Assembly (NCBI GenBank): GCA_937926875.1
Contig: CALBAX010000115.1
Coordinates: 1-64,000, forward strand
Reading direction: 5' to 3'
Source: an uncultured Desulfovibrio sp.
GTDB taxonomy: Bacteria > Desulfobacterota > Desulfovibrionia > Desulfovibrionales > Desulfovibrionaceae
Length of the DNA stretch: 64,000 nt
Positions 33,777-41,813 of the stretch are shown here, one piece after another. Each line of letters starts with the position of its first letter. The first letter of the stretch is position 1. The notes below the pieces were generated by a model. It did not search any database and was not told the DNA's origin. It saw only the letters and a program-made list of their open reading frames with translations. The translations under genes were made by a program, and so were the position numbers.

Positions 33777-35224
33777 TAGAAATAATATCTGAAATTGATG
33801 CCTATCTCAAAAGCATCTTGCTTGTGCTCGTCGACCCTTGCCCCCCAGACGTCATCGGAAAGCTCCATATGGATATAGCTGATGGCGGAATACATGAGAA
33901 GGTTGTCATAGATATGGTACTGGTTCTCTACCGAGAGTTCCAGGGCCCTGTCTTCCGTGGTCATATAACGCAAGCCCAGTCCGGCCGGCGTAAGCGGTAG
34001 GCCATAGCGGGTCGCGGCTTCCGGCATCTCAGGGCTGTTCGTCCCGCCGAAATATACGGCGCGTAATGCGGTCTCTTCAAATAAACCCCACGAGGGAAGG
34101 TCCTTGACATAGATCCCTAGGGCCCAGGTACCGGCGGGAGAGTAGCCGATACGCCCGTCATAGGTGTTGTGGTTACGGCCGAAGGCATACGGGGTACCAC
34201 GCCACCACGGAGATATATAGGGCAGCATTTCCGAACCGTTGCTGATGTCGCCGTCGTCACCGGAGGCATACCAGCCGACGATACCGGGAGTGGCAAAATC
34301 AAACTTGTATTCCAGCATGGCGCCGGCAAACCAGCCGGTGCGCTTGAGGTCAAGATTGCCGTTGGCAGTCGAGAATTCCCCCAGATCGACATGACCTGCG
34401 GTAAAGTCAAAATATACACCGAGATTGTCGAAATAACCGGCGTAGGCGATGCCTCCCCAGTAGGCGTTGCCCATGTCCGCGCTCCCCTTGAGCGAACCGG
34501 TAAACGACCCCAGTGATGCCCAGTTGGGCAGCAGGCCGTATTCGGCCATGACCGTTTCCGCCGTCGTCGATTTCCCGCTGAGGCTGTTTTGCCCGATCAG
34601 TCCGTACATGGCCCAGGGAGTGATGGTATGCCCATCGAATTTGTTTTCATTGATCAGACAAAAAAAGTCTGTGTTATCGTTGTAATTGTTTTCCGTATTG
34701 TCATTGAAGGCACGAGCCCAAAAGCCCGTCAGGGATGAGGTCTCATTGAGAGGCAGACTGGCGCTGATCGCTGCCATGTCTGCCTCAAGGATGGTAGAAG
34801 ACTGGAACAAGACACCGGGGATGCTGATCTGGCTTGCCGTCTGGATTGTCCCGGGCATGCTGATGGGCTGTATGCCCATGCGCAGACGAAGTTTCGTATT
34901 CGGCACTGTCCAGTCTACATAGGCATTCTTGAGTTCGACGATGGAGCGATCCGCTCCAAGGGCGCCACCTGTCGCATCCTTGCCGAAGTGGATGTCCCCT
35001 ATTTCAAACAGGACAACGCCTTGAAGGTCTTTCGAGTGGATGCATTCCAGTTGCAGGCGAAATCTGTCGATGGCGATGAATCTGTCCGTTGTATCGCTAT
35101 GTGAGAACGACTGGTCCGCATAGATGAAGCTCAAGTCATACAGGCCGTGGATGCGGAAATCCGCTGAGGCATAGCCAGGGAAGAGGGTTGCGAAGAAAAG
35201 CAGAAAGAGAAAGATTTTTTTCAT
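33776..35224 (-). CDS. Outer-membrane porin of the Desulfovibrio homotrimeric type
   Basis: 482 residues: Sec signal peptide (MKKIFLFLLFFATLFPGYAS, then ADF), beta-strand-rich body and the C-terminal Phe (NFRYYF) required for barrel assembly. FRIHGLYDLSFIYAD opens the barrel. Such porins admit small anions and metabolites. Base composition is visibly lower in GC than the flanks, suggesting different origin or high expression. The stop is TAG, made of the TA target duplication plus the first G of the insertion sequence; without the insertion it would read TAA. AGGGGG precedes the ATG. Its divergent neighbour is the MarR gene. Confidence 0.88.
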   Translation of the reverse strand: MKKIFLFLLFFATLFPGYASADFRIHGLYDLSFIYADQSFSHSDTTDRFIAIDRFRLQLECIHSKDLQGVVLFEIGDIHFGKDATGGALGADRSIVELKNAYVDWTVPNTKLRLRMGIQPISMPGTIQTASQISIPGVLFQSSTILEADMAAISASLPLNETSSLTGFWARAFNDNTENNYNDNTDFFCLINENKFDGHTITPWAMYGLIGQNSLSGKSTTAETVMAEYGLLPNWASLGSFTGSLKGSADMGNAYWGGIAYAGYFDNLGVYFDFTAGHVDLGEFSTANGNLDLKRTGWFAGAMLEYKFDFATPGIVGWYASGDDGDISNGSEMLPYISPWWRGTPYAFGRNHNTYDGRIGYSPAGTWALGIYVKDLPSWGLFEETALRAVYFGGTNSPEMPEAATRYGLPLTPAGLGLRYMTTEDRALELSVENQYHIYDNLLMYSAISYIHMELSDDVWGARVDEHKQDAFEIGINFRYYF

Positions 35225-35542
35225 GAGATCCCCCTAAAAAGATTTTTTTTAAGGTGCCATCATGTTGGTTTGTTTGTCAACTTTTTTGCTTATTTTTTTA
35301 TAAATAATTTTTTATTAATAAATTTCAATATATTATAATTTTTTTTTATAAAAAAAATAGCAATATTTTTACTAATAAAAAAATAGAAAAAAATTCTAAT
35401 TTTTTTAAAATAATCATCACTTAGGACGATTCTTTTTTGGGGATGATATGGATAAGATATCGCAAAACTATAATTGTATTATTGTGATAGCGGCATATTG
35501 ATATGTACATCTTGAATAATACAAACAAAGGGATATATAAAT
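35225..35542. promoter_or_regulatory. Very AT-rich divergent control region of the porin and MarR genes
   Basis: About 318 bases; from ~35236 to ~35420 it is almost entirely A and T, in striking contrast to the genome. On the minus strand TTGACAA at 35274-35280 gives a -35-like element for the porin and is the same heptamer as the half-sites in the operators at 36074-36128. No gene is visible. Such tracts bend DNA and often bind nucleoid proteins. Confidence 0.65.
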
Positions 35543-35992
35543 ATGAAGGATGAAGGTAAGGTAATCGTTCAGCGCCCACATGATATGGATGGTAAAATGG
35601 TGTGGATGATGCTTTCAAAAACAGCGCAAATAAGAGAACGATTGCTTGAAACATTCAAATTTACATATATGAAAGAACTCAAAAGATCTGATGTCAAAAT
35701 TTTGAGTGCGTTGCAGCGAGGGGCTGTCACGGTAGCAGATGTGGCCCTGATGCGGGGTATTTCTCGGCAGGCAGCACACAAGGCGTTGAGCAGGCTCGTG
35801 GAGCTTGGTTATATTGAGCTGGTACTGCTGCCCAACAACGCAAAAACGCTCCAAATCAAATGGACTGAGAAAGGTTGCGCATTCCAGAAAGATACCCGCA
35901 GGGCTCTGGTGGATCTGGAGCAGGATCTGGCCGTAAAGTTTGGGAATGAGGCCATGCAGCGGCTGGAGGATATCCTGAAAGCGCCTTGGTGA
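35543..35992 (+). CDS. MarR-like winged-helix transcriptional regulator
   Basis: 149 residues. The wing-helix core is at ~45-110: KRSDVKILSALQRGAVTVAD, LMRGISRQAAHKALSRLVEL, then GYIELV and the beta wing. The N-terminal ~45 and C-terminal ~40 residues would form the dimerisation helices. GC content is lower than the flanks, like the porin. It sits between the porin (divergent) and the MFS gene, followed by a terminator and then by two palindromes with TTGTCAA/TTGACAA half-sites, which are the natural candidates for its operators. Effector unknown. Confidence 0.82.
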   Translation: MKDEGKVIVQRPHDMDGKMVWMMLSKTAQIRERLLETFKFTYMKELKRSDVKILSALQRGAVTVADVALMRGISRQAAHKALSRLVELGYIELVLLPNNAKTLQIKWTEKGCAFQKDTRRALVDLEQDLAVKFGNEAMQRLEDILKAPW

Positions 35993-36020
35993 GTGCCCGA
36001 ATCGTAAAAAAATTGTATTG

Positions 36021-36061
36021 ATATCCTGCTGTTTAGTAATAATATCAGCAGGATATTTTTT
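36021..36061 (+). terminator. Rho-independent terminator of the MarR gene
   Basis: ATATCCTGCTG and CAGCAGGATAT form an 11-bp perfect stem around a 13-base AT loop and run into TTTTTT. Confidence 0.92.
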
Positions 36062-36104
36062 GTAACCAATTTTTTGTCAATTTTATTGACAAAAAATTGG
36101 TTAC
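36062..36104. promoter_or_regulatory. Operator 1: perfect 20-bp inverted repeat
   Basis: GTAACCAATTTTTTGTCAAT (36062-36081) and its exact complement (36085-36104) flank TTT. The core is TTGTCAAT-TTT-ATTGACAA (36074-36092). It covers the -35 hexamer TTGACA (36086-36091) of the MFS promoter, as expected for a repressor site. Confidence 0.85.
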
Positions 36105-36114
36105 TTCATATTGT
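36086..36114 (+). promoter_or_regulatory. Promoter of the MFS/aminotransferase/rhodanese operon
   Basis: TTGACA (36086-36091), 17-base spacer, TATTGT (36109-36114; four of six consensus positions). Transcription would start near 36121, about 40 bases before the MFS ATG. Operator 1 overlaps the -35 and operator 2 overlaps the -10 and start. Confidence 0.7.
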
Positions 36115-36128
36115 CAATTTAGTTGACA
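36111..36128. promoter_or_regulatory. Operator 2: TTGTCAATTTAGTTGACA palindrome
   Basis: Same sequence type as the core of operator 1 (TGTCAA-N5-TTGACA), with centres 37 bases apart. It lies over the -10 box and transcription start. Confidence 0.75.
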
Positions 36129-36162
36129 TATTTATTGCCCACTCTTCAATAAGGAGAATGCC

Positions 36163-37452
36163 ATGCCTACTCTTCCTCACACTGGTACGGACATCCCCAA
36201 GAAAAGGCCCCTCCTCATTCTGGTCCTTTTTTGCCTGATGGCCTTCAGCTTCATGGATCGCCAGATGATCCCGGCCCTGCTGGAGCCCATGAAAAGGGAT
36301 CTGGCTTTTTCGGATGTCCAAATGGGGCTCATCCAGAGCGTGTTCATGGTCTGTATCGCCTTGTTCGCGGCCCCTGTTTCTCTGCTGGTGGACCGCTGGT
36401 CCCGCAGGAAATGCACGGGCATCATGGCCATTCTCTGGTCAGCCATGGCCGTCCTGACGGGCGTGTTTTCCAACTTTGTGCTCCTGCTGGGGGCCCGCGG
36501 CCTGTCTGGATGCGCGCAGTCCGCCTACAAGCCTGCGGCCATTGCCTGGATATCCACCATGATGCCTGCGGACAGCCGCTCCCGCTATGTGGGCATCCTC
36601 AACATGGCCCTGCCGCTGGGGGCCGCCTTGGGGACCATGGGGGCCGGCATCCTGGCCCAGGTGACCGGTGACTGGCGACTGGCCTTTTATTTCATGCCGC
36701 TGCCGGGCATCGTGCTGGGCCTGTGCTGCTTCTTCCTGCCCGACTATACCGCGGCCAGGAGCGGGGAAGCGACTGCGCGCTCTCCTTTGCAGGACTGGAT
36801 CTATCTGCTGCGCAAAAAGACCTTCGTCTTTGCAAGTCTGGCTTCTGCGGCCTTCACCTTTGGCGGTTTCGCCCTTCTGGGCTGGACGCCGGCCCTCTAC
36901 AGTCGCCAGTACGGTCTGAGCGAAGCCGAGGCGGGCATCCTCATCGGTGTGTTTCTGGTGGTCAGCGCCCTGGGGTCCATCGGCGGCGGCTGGCTCTCGG
37001 ACTGGTTCCACAAGAAAAGCCCGTGCGGGCGTGCCATCGCCAGCCTCGTGGCCGCCTGCGGCATGTTCGCCATGCGCGGCACCTATCTTGCGGCCCTGTA
37101 CTATCAGGTGCCTCTGCCGGTGGCCATCACGCTCGGCATCCTGGACTGCATCATCGGCTACAGCTGGATCCCCACCAACGACGTCCTGCTCCAGGATCCT
37201 GTCCCGCCCTATTTGCGGGCGTCCGCCTTCGGGCTGGCCTACTTGCTCATCTATCTGCTGGGCGCGGCCTGGGGCCCCTCCATCGTGGGACTCATTTCCG
37301 ACAGCTACGGCGGTGGTGTGGACGGCGTCCTGCACGGCTTCATGCTGACCATGCCCGTTGTCTTCCTGTGCCCTGTTTTCCAGGCCGCCATCATCAAGAC
37401 CTACATCAAGGATATTGCCGACGTGGACGAAGCTTCGGCAAGCCAACAATAA
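36163..37452 (+). CDS. Major facilitator superfamily transporter
   Basis: 429 residues, about 12 transmembrane spans, inner membrane. FMDRQMIPALLEPMKRDLAF near the start resembles the spinster-like/organic anion MFS groups; the loop 2-3 motif is LLVDRWSRRKCTGI (a D-R-x-x-R-R variant of motif A), repeated in the second half as LSDWFHKKSPCGRA. AAGGAG lies six bases before ATG 36163. First gene of the operon controlled by the twin operators; the aminotransferase follows after 13 bases. Substrate not evident, probably the amino compound handled downstream. Confidence 0.9.
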   Translation: MPTLPHTGTDIPKKRPLLILVLFCLMAFSFMDRQMIPALLEPMKRDLAFSDVQMGLIQSVFMVCIALFAAPVSLLVDRWSRRKCTGIMAILWSAMAVLTGVFSNFVLLLGARGLSGCAQSAYKPAAIAWISTMMPADSRSRYVGILNMALPLGAALGTMGAGILAQVTGDWRLAFYFMPLPGIVLGLCCFFLPDYTAARSGEATARSPLQDWIYLLRKKTFVFASLASAAFTFGGFALLGWTPALYSRQYGLSEAEAGILIGVFLVVSALGSIGGGWLSDWFHKKSPCGRAIASLVAACGMFAMRGTYLAALYYQVPLPVAITLGILDCIIGYSWIPTNDVLLQDPVPPYLRASAFGLAYLLIYLLGAAWGPSIVGLISDSYGGGVDGVLHGFMLTMPVVFLCPVFQAAIIKTYIKDIADVDEASASQQ

Positions 37453-37465
37453 CAAGGAGAACATC

Positions 37466-38791
37466 ATGGATATTTCCCGTCTCGCCGCCATGCCGGATCT
37501 CGATCGTGAAACCGTCATCTCCCTGCGTCGTACCTACATGTCGCCCACGCTCCAGGGCTTCTGCATGACGCCCGACAACCCCGTGGTCATCAGCCGTGGC
37601 GAAGGCCCCTATTTGTACGATACGGAGGGCAAGAAGTATCTCGACTGTACCGGCCAGAACATGTGCATCAGCATCGGCGTGGGCCATCCTGTGACAAAGG
37701 AACTCATCCGGCAGCAGCTGGATCGGGTCCAGCACGTCACCACCTTGCTGTTCAACGAGATGTCTGCCCAGTACGCCAAAGAGCTGGTGGAGCATCTGCC
37801 CGCCGGGCAGGACTGGGTCGTGCAGTTCGTCAACAGCGGCGCGGAGGCCCTGGACCTGGCCTTCATGATGTCGCGCGCCTATAGCGGCAATTTCGACCTG
37901 CTGTACCTGCGCGACGCCTATCACGGGCTCCACGGTGTCACCATGGGGTCGTGCGGCTTTGCCGTCTGCCGTCAGCCCGCACCGTCCGCGCCCGGTTTCC
38001 ACAGCGTCATCTGCCCCAACCAGTACCGTCCCCTGCTGGGCAAGGGCACGGACCAGTATGTGGAAGAGATCCGCGAGACCATCTGGCAGAACACTTGCGG
38101 CCGCATCGCCGGTATGGTGATCGAACCCATCCAGGGCATGGGCGGTGTCGTGCCCATGCCGGCAGGCTACATGAAAAAGGCCGCTGAAGTCGTGCACGCT
38201 GCCGGCGGCCTGCTGATCTCCGACGAGGTGCAGACCGGTTTTGCCCGTACCGGCAGCCATTACTGGGGCTTCCAGGCGCAGGACGTCATGCCCGACATCA
38301 TCGCCATGGGCAAGGGCATCGGCAACGGTCTGCCCATCGCCGGTGTGGCTGTGCGCCGCGAGATAGCCGAAGCCTTTGCCGGCGCCGGGCTGTTCTTCAA
38401 CACCCTGGCCTGCAACCCTCTGGCCTGCGCCAGCGCCCTGTCCGTGCTGCGTGTGATCGATGCGGAAAATCTCCAGAGCAATGCCGCCGCCATGGGGGCC
38501 TATCTGGTGGGCGAGATGAAAAAGCTGCAGCAGCGCTTCCCCGTGCTGGGCGACATCCGCGGCGACGGTCTGATCCTCGGCTTCGAATTCGTCACGGACC
38601 CCGAGACCAAGGAACCCGCCACGGAGCTGTGCCATTATATCCTGCAGTCCCTGCGCGAAGACGGCATCCTCATCGCCTGCGTCACCAAGCGCCGCAATAT
38701 TTTCCGCATCAATCCCTCCCTCACCGTCGGCAAGGACGATATGGACCATATTGTCTTCGCTTTCGAAAACGCCCTCAAGAAATTCTGCTAA
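37466..38791 (+). CDS. Class III PLP-dependent aminotransferase (AGXT2/omega-type)
   Basis: Cytosolic transaminase of 441 residues. PLP features: FVNSGAEALDLA (~121-132), the aromatic stacking site YHGLHG (~152-157), VIEPIQGMGG (~218-227), cofactor Asp253 in SDEVQTGFARTG and the Schiff-base Lys283 in AMGKGIGNGLPIAG. Relatives act on beta-alanine, gamma-aminobutyrate, taurine or alanine/glyoxylate; I cannot fix the substrate. CAAGGAG precedes the ATG. It lies between the MFS carrier and the rhodanese protein, suggesting transport, transamination and then sulfur transfer. Confidence 0.9.
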   Translation: MDISRLAAMPDLDRETVISLRRTYMSPTLQGFCMTPDNPVVISRGEGPYLYDTEGKKYLDCTGQNMCISIGVGHPVTKELIRQQLDRVQHVTTLLFNEMSAQYAKELVEHLPAGQDWVVQFVNSGAEALDLAFMMSRAYSGNFDLLYLRDAYHGLHGVTMGSCGFAVCRQPAPSAPGFHSVICPNQYRPLLGKGTDQYVEEIRETIWQNTCGRIAGMVIEPIQGMGGVVPMPAGYMKKAAEVVHAAGGLLISDEVQTGFARTGSHYWGFQAQDVMPDIIAMGKGIGNGLPIAGVAVRREIAEAFAGAGLFFNTLACNPLACASALSVLRVIDAENLQSNAAAMGAYLVGEMKKLQQRFPVLGDIRGDGLILGFEFVTDPETKEPATELCHYILQSLREDGILIACVTKRRNIFRINPSLTVGKDDMDHIVFAFENALKKFC

Positions 38792-38805
38792 GACTGGAGA
38801 CATAC

Positions 38806-40110
38806 GTGAACACGGTTTCTCTTTCCGAAGCGCAACGCATATGCGGGGCCTTCAACAGCGGCACCTTTGCGCTGCTCGATGTGCGTGAGCGCTGGGAGTA
38901 CACCGACGGCCATATCCCCCATGCGACCCCCCTGCCGCGTGGCCTCATCGAGTCCCGCGCCGCGGTGATCATCCCGGACCGTCAGGCGACCATCCTCCTG
39001 TATTCCGGCAAAACTGGTCGTGCCGCGCTGGCCGCCGCACAGCTCGAGGCCTTGGGCTTTGCCGACGTCTCTTTGATCGACGGGGGGTTCGAGGCATGGA
39101 AGGAAGCAGGGCTCCCCAGTGTCACGGGCTGGAGCGTCGACGGCAAGCACCTGGGCGAACTGCTCATCGACAAATACGAAAAACTGTCTCTGCCGCCCCG
39201 GGAGGTGGCAGAGCTGCAGCAGCAGCGGCGGACCAAGGTCATCGACATCCGTACCGCCTGGGAGCATGCGCAGGGCTATATCCCTGGAGCGGAGAACATC
39301 CCGGCCGGGGAGCTGTTCGAACGTGGCGAAGCTTTGCGCGCCGATATGGAGCGCAAGGGGCTGGACACCATCATCACGCACTGTTCCGGCCGTACGCGTG
39401 GACTTGCCGGCGCCACAGTGCTCCGTGACATGGGCTTTGAACGTGCCTTCGCCCTGGAGAACGGCTGTATGGGCTGGCTGCTGGCCGGTTTGCCCATGGA
39501 ATTCGACAAAACGCCTGCCTATGAGGAAAACAATGCGCCCCAGAAGCCTTGGAACGCTGCTGCCGTCGCCAGCTATCCTTCCCTCAGTGTGGAGGATCTG
39601 CGCCGGGAACGCGCCGTCGAGCCGCAGGCTGCCTATCTGCTGGATGTGCGCATGGGCGTGGAGTTCCGTCAGGGGCATATCCCCGGCAGCATCTCCATCC
39701 CTGCAGGGCAGGTGATGCTGGAATTCGAGAACTATTGCGCCCAGCGCGGCCTGCCTGTGATCATTGTTGCCCGCTCTGCCGAGCAGGCCGCCTGGGTGGC
39801 CACCTCCCTGTCAGCGGTGGGTTTCCCCGTCAGCATCCTCGAGGGCGGTTTCGCCGCTTGGGCCACAGCAGGGCTGCCGCAAGAGACCGGCCTGCCGTCA
39901 CATGAGCTGTTGCGGGGACTTGAAGACCGCATGGCTTCCGGCGAGGTCCCTGTTGTCGCGCCAGAGAGCCTGCTTGCCGCGGATGGCAGCACGTTGCGCG
40001 AAGACCTGCTCGTCGTCGACGTACGCAGTCTCGGGGAGTGGGCCATCGACCATATCCCCGGTGCCCGTTCCGTACCCCGCGGCCGGGCGACAGCGGCAGG
40101 GAGAAGATAA
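38806..40110 (+). CDS. Multi-domain rhodanese-like protein, last domain frameshifted
   Basis: Three complete rhodanese domains (~1-110, ~120-235, ~255-370) and the first half of a fourth (~380-425), each with a DVR/DIR strand and HIPGA-type turn (e.g. LLDVRERWEYTDGHIPHA). Only domain 2 has the active-site cysteine: THCSGRTR, Cys193. The equivalent loops are LYSGKTGR in domain 1 and VARSAEQA in domain 3. GTG start at 38806 follows TGGAGA. The frame stops at 40110 while the rest of domain 4 continues in another frame. Rhodaneses move sulfane sulfur; the domains without Cys would be structural. Confidence 0.85.
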   Translation: MNTVSLSEAQRICGAFNSGTFALLDVRERWEYTDGHIPHATPLPRGLIESRAAVIIPDRQATILLYSGKTGRAALAAAQLEALGFADVSLIDGGFEAWKEAGLPSVTGWSVDGKHLGELLIDKYEKLSLPPREVAELQQQRRTKVIDIRTAWEHAQGYIPGAENIPAGELFERGEALRADMERKGLDTIITHCSGRTRGLAGATVLRDMGFERAFALENGCMGWLLAGLPMEFDKTPAYEENNAPQKPWNAAAVASYPSLSVEDLRRERAVEPQAAYLLDVRMGVEFRQGHIPGSISIPAGQVMLEFENYCAQRGLPVIIVARSAEQAAWVATSLSAVGFPVSILEGGFAAWATAGLPQETGLPSHELLRGLEDRMASGEVPVVAPESLLAADGSTLREDLLVVDVRSLGEWAIDHIPGARSVPRGRATAAGRR

Positions 40111-40420
40111 AAAGGAATGCCGTCTGCTGTCTGCTGCACGGGTCATCCTGGTTTCCGAACGCGGCCATCGTGCTGCCCTGGCCTGGGAAGCGTTGTCCCG
40201 CGTGCCTTTGCTGACCGGGCGTCTGGCCGTTCTGGCAGGTGGTATGGCCGCCTGGCGTGGCAAGGCCCTGCCGCTGGGCTGTGAGGACGTCGCGACCACA
40301 CTGGCGACGCACGATACTGTGGCCAAGGTTTCCCGCAAGATCTGGACCCAGAATATCGGGGCCAATCAGGACGCCATGCAGGAATATCTGGATTGGGAAG
40401 AAAAGCTCGTCAGCCGTTGA
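40078..40420 (+). pseudogene. Out-of-frame C-terminal remainder of the rhodanese protein
   Basis: The next frame reads on from about 40085 with ARVILVSERGHRAALAWEAL and LAVLAGGMAAWRGKALPL, i.e. the second half of rhodanese domain 4, then a ~45-residue tail to TGA 40420. No start or ribosome site exists for it, so it is the remainder of the upstream gene displaced by one extra base (or two missing) within ~40075-40105. The loop of this domain is SERGHR, again without cysteine. Confidence 0.8.
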
Positions 40421-40440
40421 TCCGGGCTCGGAAAGATGAA

Positions 40441-40463
40441 GGGGGGAGGGGACCTCTCCCCCC
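40441..40463. repeat. Purine-rich hairpin between the rhodanese and MetA-like genes
   Basis: GGGGGGAG pairs with CTCCCCCC around a short loop. It belongs with the other GGGGGGA-type hairpins at gene ends in this window and has no U tail. Confidence 0.55.
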
Positions 40464-40530
40464 ACAGATGCCCTTTGATGACGCGAGCCTGCTACGCGCC
40501 ATTGCTTCAAAGTAAATGACAAGAGGACAG

Positions 40531-41460
40531 ATGAGATTTTTTTGCAAGATGATGGCCGTCCTGTGCCTGCTGGTCACCGCCTGCTGGCCGGCAATGGCAC
40601 AGGCCGGTCTCAAAGGACATTGGAGCCCTGGCCTCATCGGCATCAGGGCCTGTACCGTGCCGCAGCATCCGGGATTGGCGTACAAACTCCTCCTGCACTA
40701 TCAGGAAGGGAACTCTCTGCGGGAGGACTCCGGCAAGCGGGCCCTGGGGAAAGATCATTTCAAGGCCCAGACTTTGGCAGCATCACATCGTTTCCTCTGG
40801 ACACCCGATGTGGAAAAGGTCCCTTTCCTTGGGGCCCAGTACAACTTCCAGCTGATCGTGCCCATGATCGCCACAGGCATGGAAGTGAACGGGAGTTATT
40901 CCCATGCCGCCGGTATCGGGGATATCTACATCAGCCCCGTCCTGCTGTCATGGGACGTGGGCAACTGGCAGTGGATCTGGAGTGTGGGCCTGATGGCACC
41001 CACGGGCTACTATGACAAAGATAATTCGGCCTCCATTGGCAAGGGGTTCTGGTCACCCATGATGACGGCCGGGATGACCTGGTGGGTGGACGAGGCCCGG
41101 ACATGGTCGTTTTCGGGGATAGCCCGCTATGAAAAACATACCAGGACCCCGGATAAGGACCTTTGGCAGGGGGATGATTTCTCATTTGAATGGGGGCTCG
41201 GCAAGATGCTGGATGAAAACTGGGAGATCGGTCTCGTCGGTTTCAGCAGTTTCCAGGTGACCCCGGACAGGGGCGATGATTCCCGTGATGCGCTGGGCAG
41301 AAAGTACGGTTTTGACGCTGCGCACGGCATCGGGGTGGAGCTGGGCTATACGGACAGGGAAAGAGGCATAGCCATTTCCATCAGTCCCAAGAAGGAATTT
41401 GCCGTTTACGGCAGGCCTGAAGGCTGGATGGTGACCACCAGTTTCAGCTTTGCTTTTTGA
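40531..41460 (+). CDS. Outer-membrane MetA-pathway-like (SphA/transporter) beta-barrel protein
   Basis: 309 residues with a signal peptide (MAVLCLLVTACWPAMAQAG) and a beta-rich body ending in Phe (TSFSFAF). The HAAGIGDIYISPVLL and MAPTGYYDKDN segments are typical of the family annotated as MetA-pathway of phenol degradation or putative transporter. I chose ATG 40531, which has AGAGGA five bases before it, over an ATG five codons upstream. It follows the rhodanese gene after 110 bases and has its own terminator. A role in passing the operon's substrate through the outer membrane is inferred. Confidence 0.8.
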   Translation: MRFFCKMMAVLCLLVTACWPAMAQAGLKGHWSPGLIGIRACTVPQHPGLAYKLLLHYQEGNSLREDSGKRALGKDHFKAQTLAASHRFLWTPDVEKVPFLGAQYNFQLIVPMIATGMEVNGSYSHAAGIGDIYISPVLLSWDVGNWQWIWSVGLMAPTGYYDKDNSASIGKGFWSPMMTAGMTWWVDEARTWSFSGIARYEKHTRTPDKDLWQGDDFSFEWGLGKMLDENWEIGLVGFSSFQVTPDRGDDSRDALGRKYGFDAAHGIGVELGYTDRERGIAISISPKKEFAVYGRPEGWMVTTSFSFAF

Positions 41461-41813
41461 CCGCATATGACGGGAGCCGCTCCTACGGGAGCGGCTTTTT
41501 TGTCAGCATCTGCCGGAAAGACTGCCCAGCCGTACCAGCGGCCTGACAGGTAGGCATGCCATCCCGGCATGGGGGGGACTGAAACTGCAGGACATGAAAA
41601 ATGATATAGTGCATATTTTCACAATCGGTGGTCGTAAGGCGCACTTTTGTCACCGGAAAAGCTCAAAGCGTGACATTCTCCCGGAAATCATGGCAAAAGC
41701 GTGCATCATCCGGTGGCGCATCAAGCCATCTTATTTTATGATGTTTTTCTTTGCACTTTTCATGAAAACTTGCTATTCCTTTTCTGTATCTCATAGTTTG
41801 TTCAGGAGAGACA
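41461..41813. other. Intergenic region upstream of the molybdopterin-binding protein gene
   Basis: 353 bases of lower GC than the coding flanks. It contains the terminator at 41475-41501 and a possible promoter, TTGCAC (41751-41756), 17 bases, TATTCC (41774-41779). I looked for a Moco riboswitch and a ModE-type palindrome and saw neither. Open frames here lack coding features. Confidence 0.5.
41475..41501 (+). terminator. Rho-independent terminator of the MetA-like gene
   Basis: GCCGCTCC and GGGAGCGGC pair around TAC and run into TTTTTT, about 15 bases after the stop. Confidence 0.93.

Noticed and set aside
41461..41813. A possible Moco riboswitch upstream of the molybdopterin-binding protein
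   Set aside because: I could not fit the conserved stems, and the AT-richer sequence gave no convincing multi-stem fold by eye.
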